Assembly: GCA_903840165.1 (NCBI GenBank)
Contig: CAIMEY010000012.1
Location: 81,682-145,681, forward strand
Direction of reading: 5' to 3'
Length of the DNA: 64,000 bases
From: an uncultured Myxococcales bacterium
GTDB taxonomy: Bacteria; Myxococcota_A; UBA9042
Shown here: piece by piece, positions 44,942 to 53,753 of the stretch
Position numbering within the stretch: the first letter of the stretch is position 1
How the letters are laid out: every line of letters begins with the position of its first letter
The notes under the pieces: generated by a model
The model's database searches: none
What the model was told of the DNA's origin: nothing
The model's input: the letters and a program-made list of their open reading frames with translations, nothing else
Made by a program: the position numbers and the translations under genes

Positions 44942-45643
44942 ATGGCGTTCTTTCCCCACCGCCAGGGCACACTAGAAGTCATTTGCGGTTCGATGTTTAG
45001 CGGCAAGAGCGAAGAGCTCATCCGCCGGCTGCGTTTGGCCCGCATTGCTCATCAGCGTGTTCAGGTATTCAAGCCTGCGCTCGATACCCGCTATGCCGAA
45101 GAGGAATTGGTCAGCCATTCCAACTTTCGCATTGCGGCGCGCTGTGTGCAGAATTCAGCCGACATTTATGCACAACTCCATGATCTTACTGCGGTTGTTG
45201 GGATCGATGAAGTGCAGTTCTTCGATCCATCCGTGGTCGACATCGCCAATCGCTTGGCCAACCAAGGGCGGCGCGTGATCGTAGCGGGACTGGATCAGGA
45301 CTACCTGGGAAATCCGTTTGAACCGATGCCGCGGCTGATGGCGGTGGCTGAGTACGTCACGAAATTGCTTGCCGTGTGCGCCATTTGCGGGGATCCGGCC
45401 AACCGCAGTCAGCGGCTGCGCGGGGGCGATGCTCAGATCGAGCTCGGTGCCAGTGACCGCTATGAAGCGCGCTGCCGTCGCCACTTTGAGCCCGAAGAAG
45501 TACGGCAGATGGAGCTTATTTCTGAACGCGAACAAGCACTTCGCTCGCCTAGCGCCCGTCCACTCAGCCCGCGTCCGACGACCGGTGAGGCCGTGCAGCC
45601 CGAACCGTCGCCGAGCGACATGGCGCGACCGCCAATGCGCTAG
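44942..45643 (+). CDS. tdk: Thymidine kinase, type II
   Basis: 233 residues. VICGSMFSGKSEELIRRLR is the P-loop, GIDEVQFFDPSVVDIANRL the Walker B region, IVAGLDQDYLGNPFEPMP the DxD(F/Y)xxxPF segment, CAICGDPANRSQRL the first zinc pair and YEARCRRHF the lasso end with its zinc-binding Cys. It phosphorylates thymidine for salvage. A 30-residue Pro/Ser tail after the core has no known role. GGAG lies five bases ahead of the ATG, and a deoxynucleoside kinase follows 63 bases later. Confidence 0.96.
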   Translation: MAFFPHRQGTLEVICGSMFSGKSEELIRRLRLARIAHQRVQVFKPALDTRYAEEELVSHSNFRIAARCVQNSADIYAQLHDLTAVVGIDEVQFFDPSVVDIANRLANQGRRVIVAGLDQDYLGNPFEPMPRLMAVAEYVTKLLAVCAICGDPANRSQRLRGGDAQIELGASDRYEARCRRHFEPEEVRQMELISEREQALRSPSARPLSPRPTTGEAVQPEPSPSDMARPPMR

Positions 45644-45706
45644 AGCGAATCGCGTTGGTCGCCTCGGCATTTGCCAAGAAATCGTTTGAAAGATTGAGGA
45701 GTTTCC

Positions 45707-46402
45707 ATGACAAGCCACGTAGATTCCCCCAAGGCGGGCACCCTGCCACCAAGCCAGGGTCTGGACAATTTGTTCATTGGTATCGCGGGCTTGATTGGCG
45801 CGGGGAAGTCCACCTTGGCGACGGCGCTGGGCCGGCACATGGGCCTAGACGTGTACTACGAACCGGTCGAGGACAACGAGTATCTGGCTGATTTCTATCG
45901 CGATACGGCGCGTTACTCCTTCGCGACACAGATCTACTTGCTCAATCGGCGCTTTCAGCAACACCAGGAGATCATCTGGCGCGGCCGGCCGACCATTCAA
46001 GACCGTACAATCTATGAGGACGCGATCTTTGCCAAAATGCTCAGTGATATCGGGCTAATGGAGCCGCGGGACTATCGCACTTACCTCGGACTGTTCAAGC
46101 ACATGAGCAACTTCATGTGCAAGCCCAGCGCCATCATCTACCTCGACGTCAAGCCGGACAAGGCGCTGGAGCGAATTCATCAGCGAGCACGCGGGGTTGA
46201 AAGTGGAATTTCCCTTGAGTACTTGCAGGCGCTGTACGACGAGTACGAGCGCTTTGTTCAAGACATTTCGCGAAGAATTCCAACGATTCGCGTGTCTTGG
46301 GACGAGTATCGCGATGTTGAGGAAATGGCGGAGGTGATTCGCCGCGAGTACATGCACGCCACCTTCCTGCGGACTGTGACCGCGTGGCAGCGCGTTTCGT
46401 AA
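45707..46402 (+). CDS. Deoxynucleoside kinase (dNK/dGK family)
   Basis: 231 residues. P-loop GIAGLIGAGKSTLATALG, the substrate segment YYEPVEDNEYLADFYRD, the DRTIYEDAIFAKM motif (equivalent of the ERS/DRS motif), and the lid region HQRARGVESGISLEYL. This fold phosphorylates deoxyadenosine, deoxyguanosine or deoxycytidine; specificity cannot be read reliably. The ATG follows GAGGAG by five bases. With tdk just upstream, this is a deoxynucleoside salvage pair. The next genes, HD-GYP and an ADA-like protein, may or may not belong to it. Confidence 0.93.
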   Translation: MTSHVDSPKAGTLPPSQGLDNLFIGIAGLIGAGKSTLATALGRHMGLDVYYEPVEDNEYLADFYRDTARYSFATQIYLLNRRFQQHQEIIWRGRPTIQDRTIYEDAIFAKMLSDIGLMEPRDYRTYLGLFKHMSNFMCKPSAIIYLDVKPDKALERIHQRARGVESGISLEYLQALYDEYERFVQDISRRIPTIRVSWDEYRDVEEMAEVIRREYMHATFLRTVTAWQRVS

Positions 46403-46504
46403 GTATCCCAAGTGGTTTAGACGGATTCGCTGGTCGCGCGGGCCCAAGAGAGGGTACCTTGGCAACTTGGCGCAAAGCAACTTCGGGTGCGGCAGAGGTC
46501 AGCG

Positions 46505-47563
46505 ATGGATAGGCCGGAATTGCGCGACGCTACGATCTTGCTGGTGGATGATCAATCCTATAACATCGCGCTTTTGCGGATGATTCTCAAGGCTGCGGGC
46601 TACGAGCGGATCTTGGCGACGACGGACTCGCGCGAGGCCCTGCCACTGTACGTGGAACACCGGCCGGATGTGGTGCTGCTCGACCTGTCGATGCCTCACC
46701 TGGACGGTTTTGCTGTCATGGCGCAAATCCGCGAAGTTGAAGCGAATTCTTTTGCGCCCATTCTTGTCCTGACCGCGGAGACGGACCCCGAAGTGCGGCT
46801 GCGGGCCTTGACGTCGGGCGCGCGCGACTTCCTCAACAAGCCATTCGACAAGACCGAGGCCCTGGCTCGCCTGCAGAATGTGATTGAAGTCAGACAGTTG
46901 CACAATACGGTTCGCCGGCAGAACGAGGAACTCGAAGAGAAGGTGCGGGCGCGCACGCAGGAACTCAGCGACACGCAAATGGAGATCATCCATCGCCTGG
47001 GCCATGCTGCCGAATATAAGGATAATGAAACGGGATTTCACCTCATTCGCATGAGCCTGTACGCCGCGGCGCTGGCGCGGCAGATGGGGCTGCCCGTGGC
47101 GGACGTGGAGATTATCGAGAGGGCCAGTCCCATGCATGACATTGGAAAGATTGGGATTCCCGATCGGATTCTGCTCAAGCCTGGCAAGCTCGACGCCGAC
47201 GAGTGGCAGGTCATGATGTCGCACGCGGCGATCGGTGCCGACCTGCTGTCGGGCTCTCAGTCGCCCCTGGTGCAAATGGCGGCAACGATTGCGATTTCTC
47301 ATCATGAGAAGTGGGACGGCTCAGGCTATCCGCGTGGACTGTCGGGCGAATCTATCCCGCTGGTCGGCCGTATCTGCGCGATTTGCGACGTCTTTGATGC
47401 CTTGACGACGGCGCGCCCCTACAAGCCGGCGTGGACGGTGGACGCCGCGCTGGCGGAAATCACCCGAGGCGACGGCCGCCATTTCGATCCGACCGTTGTG
47501 GCCACTTTCCTGACGACTTTGCCGGAGATCCTAGCCATTCGCCACAGATACCAGGAAGATTAG
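46505..47563 (+). CDS. Response regulator with HD-GYP output domain
   Basis: 352 residues from ATG at 46505 with AGAGG upstream; GTG at 46487 is also possible. Receiver domain at 10-125: DDQSYN acidic pocket, phosphorylation Asp at D60 (VVLLDLSMP), and T/K conserved positions in LTAETD and NKPFDK. A coiled-coil linker leads to an HD-GYP domain: HDIGKIGIPD, LKPGKLDADEW, HHEKWDGSGYPRGLSG. HD-GYP domains hydrolyse cyclic-di-GMP. All HD-GYP motif residues I can check are intact. The cognate histidine kinase is not nearby. The next gene starts 77 bases downstream. Confidence 0.94.
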   Translation: MDRPELRDATILLVDDQSYNIALLRMILKAAGYERILATTDSREALPLYVEHRPDVVLLDLSMPHLDGFAVMAQIREVEANSFAPILVLTAETDPEVRLRALTSGARDFLNKPFDKTEALARLQNVIEVRQLHNTVRRQNEELEEKVRARTQELSDTQMEIIHRLGHAAEYKDNETGFHLIRMSLYAAALARQMGLPVADVEIIERASPMHDIGKIGIPDRILLKPGKLDADEWQVMMSHAAIGADLLSGSQSPLVQMAATIAISHHEKWDGSGYPRGLSGESIPLVGRICAICDVFDALTTARPYKPAWTVDAALAEITRGDGRHFDPTVVATFLTTLPEILAIRHRYQED

Positions 47564-47640
47564 GGCAGAGCCGTGCCAAGGATTTGCAGACGGCCAGAGG
47601 CGATGGCTTGCCAGCCCAAGGCGCTGCCGGGAGATAGTCG

Positions 47641-48693
47641 ATGTCGAGCGCGGTAGATACCTTAGCAAAAATCGATCTTTACTGTCAGTGGGAAGGCGCG
47701 ATTCGCCCCGAGTTCCTGATGCGACTAGCGCGGGCGCGCGGCCTGCCGGAGGGCGAAGACTTGGCGATCCTGCGGGCCAAGCTGCGTCTGGAGAAGGCCG
47801 AACAACTCCCTGATTTACAAGCGTATGTGCGCCAACTGTTTCAGTCCGAGCAGGACGTGGAAGATGCGGCGCGCGATCTGGCAGAGACCCTGATTGCTGA
47901 AACCGTTGTTCATGTTGAAATCTTTGTAGATCCAACCGCTTGGTCCCACCTGAACCTCGACCCCGTGCAGCTCTTTGAGGCCATGGATCGCGGCCTGATG
48001 GGGGCGGTGACTGAGGTCGATGACGTCTTTCTTTCCTGGGTATTTGTGCCCGTGCTGCGGCGGGACCTCAGCGAAGGCGACGCGACGGCCCTGGTAACGG
48101 CGCTGATTGCCGGAGAAATCGAACGGCTGCGCGGTATTGCCGTGTCAGATCAGGGCGAAGCGACCCAGAACGCGGCGCACCTCAAGGCAGCCCTGGATGT
48201 GGCGCGCCAAGCCAGCCTAGGCATTGTGGTTTGTGGCGGCGATTTCGCGGGGCAGGCAAGCGTGGCCGAGGCCCTGGCCCTGGGCGCAAGTCGCTTGGTC
48301 GGTGCGGTGGCGGCCCTCAAAGATGCCAATCTTGTGCTGCAGTTGCGCGCGCATCGGACCCCCGTCGTGGTTCTGCCGTCCTGGCAACTGCTCACCGGGG
48401 CGGCGCGGACGATGGCCAGCCACCCCCTGCGCAAGTTCAAAGAAGCCGGGATTTTTACTGTGATTGGCAGTGGTTGGCCGCAGTGGCTTGGCACGTCAAT
48501 GACGGGCGAGCTCGAGCAGATGGCGCTCCACCACCACTGGCGTCTGGATGATATGCGCAACGCCTCGAGTCGGGCCATTGAAGCGGCGTTCATGGAGCCC
48601 AATCTGCGCTTTCATCTTTCGAGAAGGATTGAGGTTTGGCGCCATCGACCTCTGGCGGGGCCGCCCAACAAGAGCGACAACTGGAGCTTGTAG
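47641..48693 (+). CDS. Adenosine-deaminase-fold protein lacking metal ligands (probable pseudoenzyme)
   Basis: 350 residues, aligning along its length with bacterial adenosine deaminase. DIHRHLDG of the active enzyme appears as IDLYCQWEGA (Y14 and Q16 in place of the two metal His); HAGE as C198-G-G-D201; the GHG His as G221; and INTDDP as IGSGWP, G278 and W279 replacing the Asp pair. HPLRKFKEAGIFTVI matches the flanking helix of ADA very well, so the reading frame and family are secure. Hydrolytic activity is not expected. A binding, sensing or scaffold role is inference. It directly follows the nucleoside kinase/HD-GYP genes. GGGAG precedes the ATG. Confidence 0.82.
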   Translation: MSSAVDTLAKIDLYCQWEGAIRPEFLMRLARARGLPEGEDLAILRAKLRLEKAEQLPDLQAYVRQLFQSEQDVEDAARDLAETLIAETVVHVEIFVDPTAWSHLNLDPVQLFEAMDRGLMGAVTEVDDVFLSWVFVPVLRRDLSEGDATALVTALIAGEIERLRGIAVSDQGEATQNAAHLKAALDVARQASLGIVVCGGDFAGQASVAEALALGASRLVGAVAALKDANLVLQLRAHRTPVVVLPSWQLLTGAARTMASHPLRKFKEAGIFTVIGSGWPQWLGTSMTGELEQMALHHHWRLDDMRNASSRAIEAAFMEPNLRFHLSRRIEVWRHRPLAGPPNKSDNWSL

Positions 48694-48765
48694 GCGGCTT
48701 GCCGTGGCAGTTGGGCTGGACTGTAGCTTGGTGAGGGTCAGTTTCCAAATTTGTCGAGGCATTTC

Positions 48766-50016
48766 ATGCGGTTGATCCTTTGCACTACACTCGCCATTGT
48801 CGGCTGTGGTCAGACGTACGGTCCGCCGGCGCCCGGCGTCTATTACCCAGAAACCCAAAATGGTCAGGGAGATACGGGGGGGCAGTCCAATGACGGCTCG
48901 ACTGCGCAGGTCTGGGATGTGCCAGGCACCGACACCGGGTCGAGTGGCGTCGACGTTGGCCAGGGCGATATTGGCCTGGTTGACGGAGGGAAAACAGATA
49001 CAAATCAAGTGGATGTGACGATCAAGGACACGACCGCCGCCGATGTCGGAACCAAGGACGCGGGCACAAAGGACACGGGCCCAGTGGATGTCGGTAGCAC
49101 GGGCGGCAGCGGCGGCATGACGTCGGCCTCCTGCCTCGATGGCCAATACAGCGAGTCGGGGGTCAATCCGAATGCGGACTTATCGGCTCTGACAGCCGGT
49201 TACAGCGCAGCCAATGGCAGCGACTTTGTCGATCAGGCCCTGCAACTGCGCTATCCCACAGGCCAATGGATCATGGACTCGGGGGCCAAGTTCGACATGG
49301 GCGGCAAGAACTGCGTTCAGACGTTCTGGCAGGCCAGCCAAGCGGGTTCGGCCAGCGACGCGCTGATGCAGGCCTCGACGTTGGTACACGAATGTGGTCA
49401 CCTTTTTGATAATAATTCCAGCAGTTTTGGCTCGCACACCTACATCGTCCGTGCCGATCTCAAGTTTACATGCAGCGGCTTATCGTATCAGGGCACAAAC
49501 GCTGGATTTGCCCGCAGTTTGATCAAGCAGGATGCCTACGGTGCTGCGTGGCCGGCCTGCGCCAATTTTGGCGATCAGGGGTGCGACGGTTATGCGCCCA
49601 TCTACCTCAACGGCAATCCTACGGACGGGCAATTTGATAGCGGCGATCAGGGCTTCGACATGTTGCTCGAGGAAAACACCCAGTACGTCAACTCGCTGAT
49701 CGCCTCCCTGGCCTTTGCCAACCAGGTGCCTTACAGCGTCAGCGCCGAGGACGGAATTCTCACTTTCCTTTGGTATGTCGAGCGTTACCTGCACATGGCG
49801 CGTACGCAGTACCCGGCGGTCTATGCATATTTGTCGAGTAACACCTGCTGGCGCCAAGCGATTCTGACCAACTGGGGACGCGCTTGGTTCTACCTCAATC
49901 AGACCAAGGGCAATAACAAGCTCAACCTCGACGGGCCGCACCTGCGTGGTCTGGTGGCGACGCCCGAATTGCTTAACGAAATTGAACTCTTGCGCCAAGC
50001 TGAAGGCTGCGGCTAA
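48766..50016 (+). CDS. Lipoprotein with HExxH metalloprotease-like motif
   Basis: 416 residues from ATG at 48766 (MRLILCTTLAIVGC), with GAGG six bases ahead. The signal and lipobox cysteine are followed by about 110 residues of Asp/Thr/Gly-rich linker. The globular part contains VHECGHLFD (H208, E209, H212), the zinc-binding HExxH, and MLLEENTQY about 90 residues later, whose Glu 302 or 303 could be the third ligand of a gluzincin-like site. Cysteines in CSGLSYQG, CANFGDQGC and NTCWRQ probably form disulfides. The family is not known to me. A periplasmic or surface peptidase is likely. Confidence 0.75.
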   Translation: MRLILCTTLAIVGCGQTYGPPAPGVYYPETQNGQGDTGGQSNDGSTAQVWDVPGTDTGSSGVDVGQGDIGLVDGGKTDTNQVDVTIKDTTAADVGTKDAGTKDTGPVDVGSTGGSGGMTSASCLDGQYSESGVNPNADLSALTAGYSAANGSDFVDQALQLRYPTGQWIMDSGAKFDMGGKNCVQTFWQASQAGSASDALMQASTLVHECGHLFDNNSSSFGSHTYIVRADLKFTCSGLSYQGTNAGFARSLIKQDAYGAAWPACANFGDQGCDGYAPIYLNGNPTDGQFDSGDQGFDMLLEENTQYVNSLIASLAFANQVPYSVSAEDGILTFLWYVERYLHMARTQYPAVYAYLSSNTCWRQAILTNWGRAWFYLNQTKGNNKLNLDGPHLRGLVATPELLNEIELLRQAEGCG

Positions 50017-50119
50017 CCGACCTCTACGGCCGATCGATAAAAAAAGTTGCCAGCGGCGGCTTTTGCCTCACCATCCAATGGGTACCGCGCGCGTCCATTT
50101 GCGCGGTCGGAGGAGGCCC

Positions 50120-50803
50120 ATGCTCGACGTCCCCATCGTCGATACCGCCTACGAGGCGCTGCCGCTGTTTCCACTGCCGAACTTCGTCGTTTTTCCCAAT
50201 ACAATGACGCGCTTGCATGTGTTTGAGCCGCGCTACCGCCTGCTCGCCTCCGACGCCATTGCCACCAACCGACTGCTGGTGCTCGTCGGGTTGCAAGGCG
50301 GCTGGGAGTCGGACTACTACGGGGCGCCACCGGTGCACGCCATCGGCTCTTTGTGCAAGATTATCAATGAGGAGCGTTTGCCCGACGGCCGCTACAACCT
50401 ATTTGTCCATTGCCTCGCGCGCGTGCAGGTGACGACAGTGCATCGCCTGATGCCGTATCGCATGGCCAGCGTGCAGGTGTGGCCGGATTTGCCTTTTGAT
50501 AATGTGCGCATGGACGATGTCATGCAGAGGCTGACCAGCATTGTCCGCGGCCTCATGGTCAAGCTTGGAGAGAACGGCGGGGCCCTCGGCGCGGTGCTGG
50601 CAGCGACGCGAAAGCCTGGAATTCTCACGCATCGACTAGCAGCAGCATTGGCGGCGGAACCAGCTGAAAGGCAAGCGCTTTTGGAAATGACGGACCCGAT
50701 TCTGCGCGCTGAGCGACTGAGCGATTTGGCCAGCGACCTGCTGCTGCGCGTCGATCAGCCCAAGGTGGACTTTTCTGGCATCGACTTGGCGATGGTCAAC
50801 TGA
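50120..50803 (+). CDS. Free-standing Lon N-terminal substrate-binding domain protein
   Basis: 227 residues from ATG at 50120, which follows GGAGGAGG; the frame is open 58 codons upstream without a site. LPLFPLPNFVVFPNTMTRLHV is the Lon N-domain start, and PPVHAIGSLCKIINEERLPD its later beta region. No ATPase or protease domain follows, so this is a single-domain protein of the LON substrate-binding family, a frequent but poorly understood class in many bacteria. It may act as a substrate-recognition partner. No Lon protease gene is in the window. Confidence 0.88.
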   Translation: MLDVPIVDTAYEALPLFPLPNFVVFPNTMTRLHVFEPRYRLLASDAIATNRLLVLVGLQGGWESDYYGAPPVHAIGSLCKIINEERLPDGRYNLFVHCLARVQVTTVHRLMPYRMASVQVWPDLPFDNVRMDDVMQRLTSIVRGLMVKLGENGGALGAVLAATRKPGILTHRLAAALAAEPAERQALLEMTDPILRAERLSDLASDLLLRVDQPKVDFSGIDLAMVN

Positions 50804-50933
50804 TTAGATTTTAAGCGTATTTAAGGTCTTGTCGCTACGCGCGAGGGTTTGCTCTGTCGGCGGTCGCTTCTGAATCATGGGGTGCCGGCCGGCTCCGCAC
50901 GGGTGCCTTCGGACCTGGATTGGATGGGTGGCC

Positions 50934-51401
50934 ATGTCTGAACTGCCTGAAAAGAAACCGTTTGTTTCCGGCATTCACGGCGGTTGGCGGCGCGCCCTCG
51001 GGATTGCCGCACTGCTAGGCTGCTTGGCTGCTGCGTATTGGCATCAGCAACGCCGTGGGCACGACCTGGAAGTGAGTGTTTTGTTGACGCATGTGGCAGC
51101 TCAGGTTCCTGGAGCGCTGCTCGGGCGCGAACGCTTGGTGGAGGTGACGATTGCCACCCGCAACCGCCAAGGGGCGCGGCTGAGGTTGACGATGCCCTTT
51201 GTGCGCGGCCAGGCACCGGAAGCGACAAAGGCTGAAGCCCTTGAAATTGCAGCAGATGTGACGACCGTTGAGATCGGTTGCCAGTTTTCTGTGCAAGATG
51301 GCGGCACGACCCTGCGCACCCGCACCAACGTGGCCATTGACCCGAGTCGACAGGGCGTGCAGACCCTGGACCCCGACGATTGTGGTCGGCCCGTGCCCTA
51401 G
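50934..51401 (+). CDS. Membrane-anchored hypothetical protein
   Basis: 155 residues from ATG at 50934 (MSELPEKKP), chosen as the start of a cytoplasmic N-terminus followed by one helix (ALGIAALLGCLAAAYWH). The rest is a periplasmic beta-rich domain with two cysteines (IGCQFSVQ and DPDDCGRP), likely an immunoglobulin-like sandwich. Only a weak GGTGG precedes. No family recognised. Convergent with the phospholipase D gene; the 42-base gap contains no obvious terminator. Confidence 0.6.
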   Translation: MSELPEKKPFVSGIHGGWRRALGIAALLGCLAAAYWHQQRRGHDLEVSVLLTHVAAQVPGALLGRERLVEVTIATRNRQGARLRLTMPFVRGQAPEATKAEALEIAADVTTVEIGCQFSVQDGGTTLRTRTNVAIDPSRQGVQTLDPDDCGRPVP

Positions 51402-51443
51402 GCGTAGCTAGGGTAAACTCCCTGAATGTACTAAGCGTTACAG

Positions 51444-52670
51444 CTACTTTTCGCTCCTGCCTTCCTTGACTTCTTCGCGCTTGGTCCGCGGCAGGTCGAC
51501 GTTGGGCAGCAGTTTGTGGGCATAGGGGCTCAGCCACAGTTGCTGGTGTAGTGCCACGCCTTGCTTGGCTAACTCCGCTTCATGGCTGATAAACTCCACG
51601 TTGCGCGATTCGCTGAGGTAGCCTCCTTCCCAGTTGGAGGTGCCGACCCAGAGGACCGCGTCGTCGACTACCATGTACTTGCTATGTACCGTCCGGGCAA
51701 AGGGAATATAGCCGGACTTGGCCTGGGGCAGTGTGACCATCCGAACTTCGACATGGGGCAGCACGGTCAAACTTTGCAGCCACTTCTGGCCCGGCATGTC
51801 AGAATTCCAATCACTCACAAGCAGTTGCACCTCCACGCCCCGCGCAGCCGCGGCGCGAATCGCATTGTCGATGACCGGATAGAAGTGCTGGGCGTGGTCC
51901 AGGGGCACGTACTTCAAGACCTGGATTTGAATGCGCTTCTTGGCCGTATCGATAAGATGAGGCAGCTCTGACTCGCTATCGCCCACGCCCGCAGGCAGCC
52001 ACTCGTGCGGGCTTGCGACCAAGTAGCCGCTATCATTGCGTTCTGGCTCAGGTCGATCATTGGCGTGCAGGACCGGCACGGGCTTCCCGGCCGCTTGGAG
52101 GGCCTGAGCCTGCCAGTCATGATCAAAAATCCCTTGGAGTTGCGCAGAGATGTGAGCAGATCGTGACAGGACGCCCAGTTCGTGGATGTGCTTGAGTGAG
52201 CGCCAATCGAAGTTCTGGCTACCCAAATAGCCGATCTGCCCGTCAACAATGAAGAATTTGGCGTGAATGATGCCGCCGCCCTTGCGCTGAGGTCCGGGGT
52301 CGAGTTTGGACCAATCGAGGACGCGAAGCTCTGTATTCGGCCATGATTGCACGATCTTGGCGGTCGGCTCGCTCTGGTGCCAGAACTTCTTCTCGACCAA
52401 AACACGAATGTGCACGCCTCGTTGCGCCGCATGGGCCAGGGCATCCATGGACGCCTGCAGCGCTTCGGCCGGTTGGTGAGCCAGGTAAAACTCTTCAATG
52501 TCAATGGTTTTCTTGGCAGCGGCAAACAGCTCAGGCCAGGCCTTCTCCGGGCTGCGCAGTGGCTGGCTCAGGTCCGTTTCCACCGGCTGGCTGTACAGGA
52601 GCTCAAACTGCGCCGGTTCAGCCCAAGCCAGGGCGGGTAGAAGCAGGGTGAGGATGGGTAGAAAACGCAT
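51444..52670 (-). CDS. Secreted phospholipase D-superfamily protein, PLD3/4-like
   Basis: 408 residues from ATG at 52670, with AGAGG seven bases upstream and a signal peptide (FLPILTLLLPALAWA). The two catalytic HKD motifs are HAKFFIVDGQIGYLGSQNFD and HSKYMVVDDAVLWVGTSNWE, both complete. The arrangement RTVHSKYMVVDD...TSNWEGGYLSES is closest to the animal PLD3/PLD4 group, which are 5'-exonucleases rather than phospholipases. Located in the periplasm or outside the cell; the substrate could be nucleic acid or phospholipid. The gene is not part of an obvious operon. Confidence 0.87.
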   Translation of the reverse strand: MRFLPILTLLLPALAWAEPAQFELLYSQPVETDLSQPLRSPEKAWPELFAAAKKTIDIEEFYLAHQPAEALQASMDALAHAAQRGVHIRVLVEKKFWHQSEPTAKIVQSWPNTELRVLDWSKLDPGPQRKGGGIIHAKFFIVDGQIGYLGSQNFDWRSLKHIHELGVLSRSAHISAQLQGIFDHDWQAQALQAAGKPVPVLHANDRPEPERNDSGYLVASPHEWLPAGVGDSESELPHLIDTAKKRIQIQVLKYVPLDHAQHFYPVIDNAIRAAAARGVEVQLLVSDWNSDMPGQKWLQSLTVLPHVEVRMVTLPQAKSGYIPFARTVHSKYMVVDDAVLWVGTSNWEGGYLSESRNVEFISHEAELAKQGVALHQQLWLSPYAHKLLPNVDLPRTKREEVKEGRSEK

Positions 52671-52853
52671 GAGAAACCTCTGGTTGGACGGCAGCAAGTG
52701 GCAGGAGGGCCACCGGTGCCGAGGTGCGTAGAGCATCGACGACTGCTGGGGCAGCGTCAACCACAGCCGTGGGCGGGGCAGGGGCGGCCCTTGTCCCAGA
52801 GCCAAGCTCCTGGCACCCTGCAAAGGCCGCCCTGCGCGGCGGGGAGGGCGTAG

Positions 52854-53717
52854 ATGGTCGACCGCAGCGCGTGGAGAGTCACAGTGCGACGCTTTGGTGC
52901 GCTTGCGTTGGGGTTGATGGTCGCCCAGTGCTCAGGGGCGCAGCAGGCTGAACCAGCGGCAAGCGGGCAGACGGCCCCGCCTTCGGACTGCCCTGCGACC
53001 CGGACGGTCAAGGTCGGGCAATGTCGTGGCAACACCCAGCCTGGCTACGGTATTTCGCCGGCCCGGCCGTTGCAGTGGGGGCTGACGGCTGCAGGCGGGC
53101 TGTACTTTGGCAGATTACTCTGTCCTTCTGGTGCGTTGGCCCAGAGTCGGCGCATCAATCGGACCGGCAATGTGTGGGAGGTGCGGTGCCCCGACGATCC
53201 GGCGACCCACACCTGGTACTTGAGTGCTCAGTGCGGAGACCCGTGTCCTCCTGAAGGGTTTCAAGTCATTCCGGACGAGGCGCTGCAGCACTATTTGCAG
53301 TCCGTGCGCGCTCAGGAGAACGGGGACCTGGCAGGGGCAGAGGCTCAAGCGCGTACCGCAGCTCGGCTAGCACCGCCCAATGAACTGCTGACGTCGTGGC
53401 TGGCGACGGTTCTGGTGCGGATGGGGCAACTGTCGGACGCGATCAAACTGTATGAGTTCGCGATTCGCATGAATCCCGAAGACCCTGAGCCCAAGCTCTA
53501 TTTGGCCATGGCGCAGCGTGTGGCTGGGCACGCCGAGGTCTACGAAGCGGCGCTGGTCGACCTGTTAGCCAAGCTGCCGCCGAGCCATGTCCTGGTGCCG
53601 GAGTTGCAGTGTCTGCAGGCGGAAGTGCTGCAGACCCAGGGGCGGGCCGTGCAAGCCAAAGCGTTGGCCGACGCCGCCTGCAAGGGGGGATTTGACGGGT
53701 GCTGCAAGGGGCGGTGA
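52854..53717 (+). CDS. TPR lipoprotein with Cys-rich N-terminal domain
   Basis: 287 residues from ATG at 52854, behind GGGGAGGGCG. Signal ends LALGLMVAQC. After a Gln/Pro linker, residues about 45-140 are a small domain with paired cysteines (DCPATRTVKVGQC, LLCPSGA, CPDDP, CGDPCPPEG). Residues about 145-240 form two or three TPR helices (AEAQARTAARLAPPNELLTSW, AIKLYEFAIRMNPEDPEPKL). A Cys-containing tail (ACKGGFDGCCKGR) closes it. TPR proteins scaffold complexes; the partner is unknown. It is followed by a repeat-filled gap. Confidence 0.78.
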   Translation: MVDRSAWRVTVRRFGALALGLMVAQCSGAQQAEPAASGQTAPPSDCPATRTVKVGQCRGNTQPGYGISPARPLQWGLTAAGGLYFGRLLCPSGALAQSRRINRTGNVWEVRCPDDPATHTWYLSAQCGDPCPPEGFQVIPDEALQHYLQSVRAQENGDLAGAEAQARTAARLAPPNELLTSWLATVLVRMGQLSDAIKLYEFAIRMNPEDPEPKLYLAMAQRVAGHAEVYEAALVDLLAKLPPSHVLVPELQCLQAEVLQTQGRAVQAKALADAACKGGFDGCCKGR

Positions 53718-53753
53718 CGGCTGGGGCGGCGAAGGGGACGGTGCCCAGAACGT

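Noticed and set aside
47641..48693. Active adenosine deaminase
   Set aside because: All metal and catalytic residues are replaced, as listed in the findings.
50120..50803. Lon protease
   Set aside because: Only the N-domain is present; no ATPase or protease domain follows.
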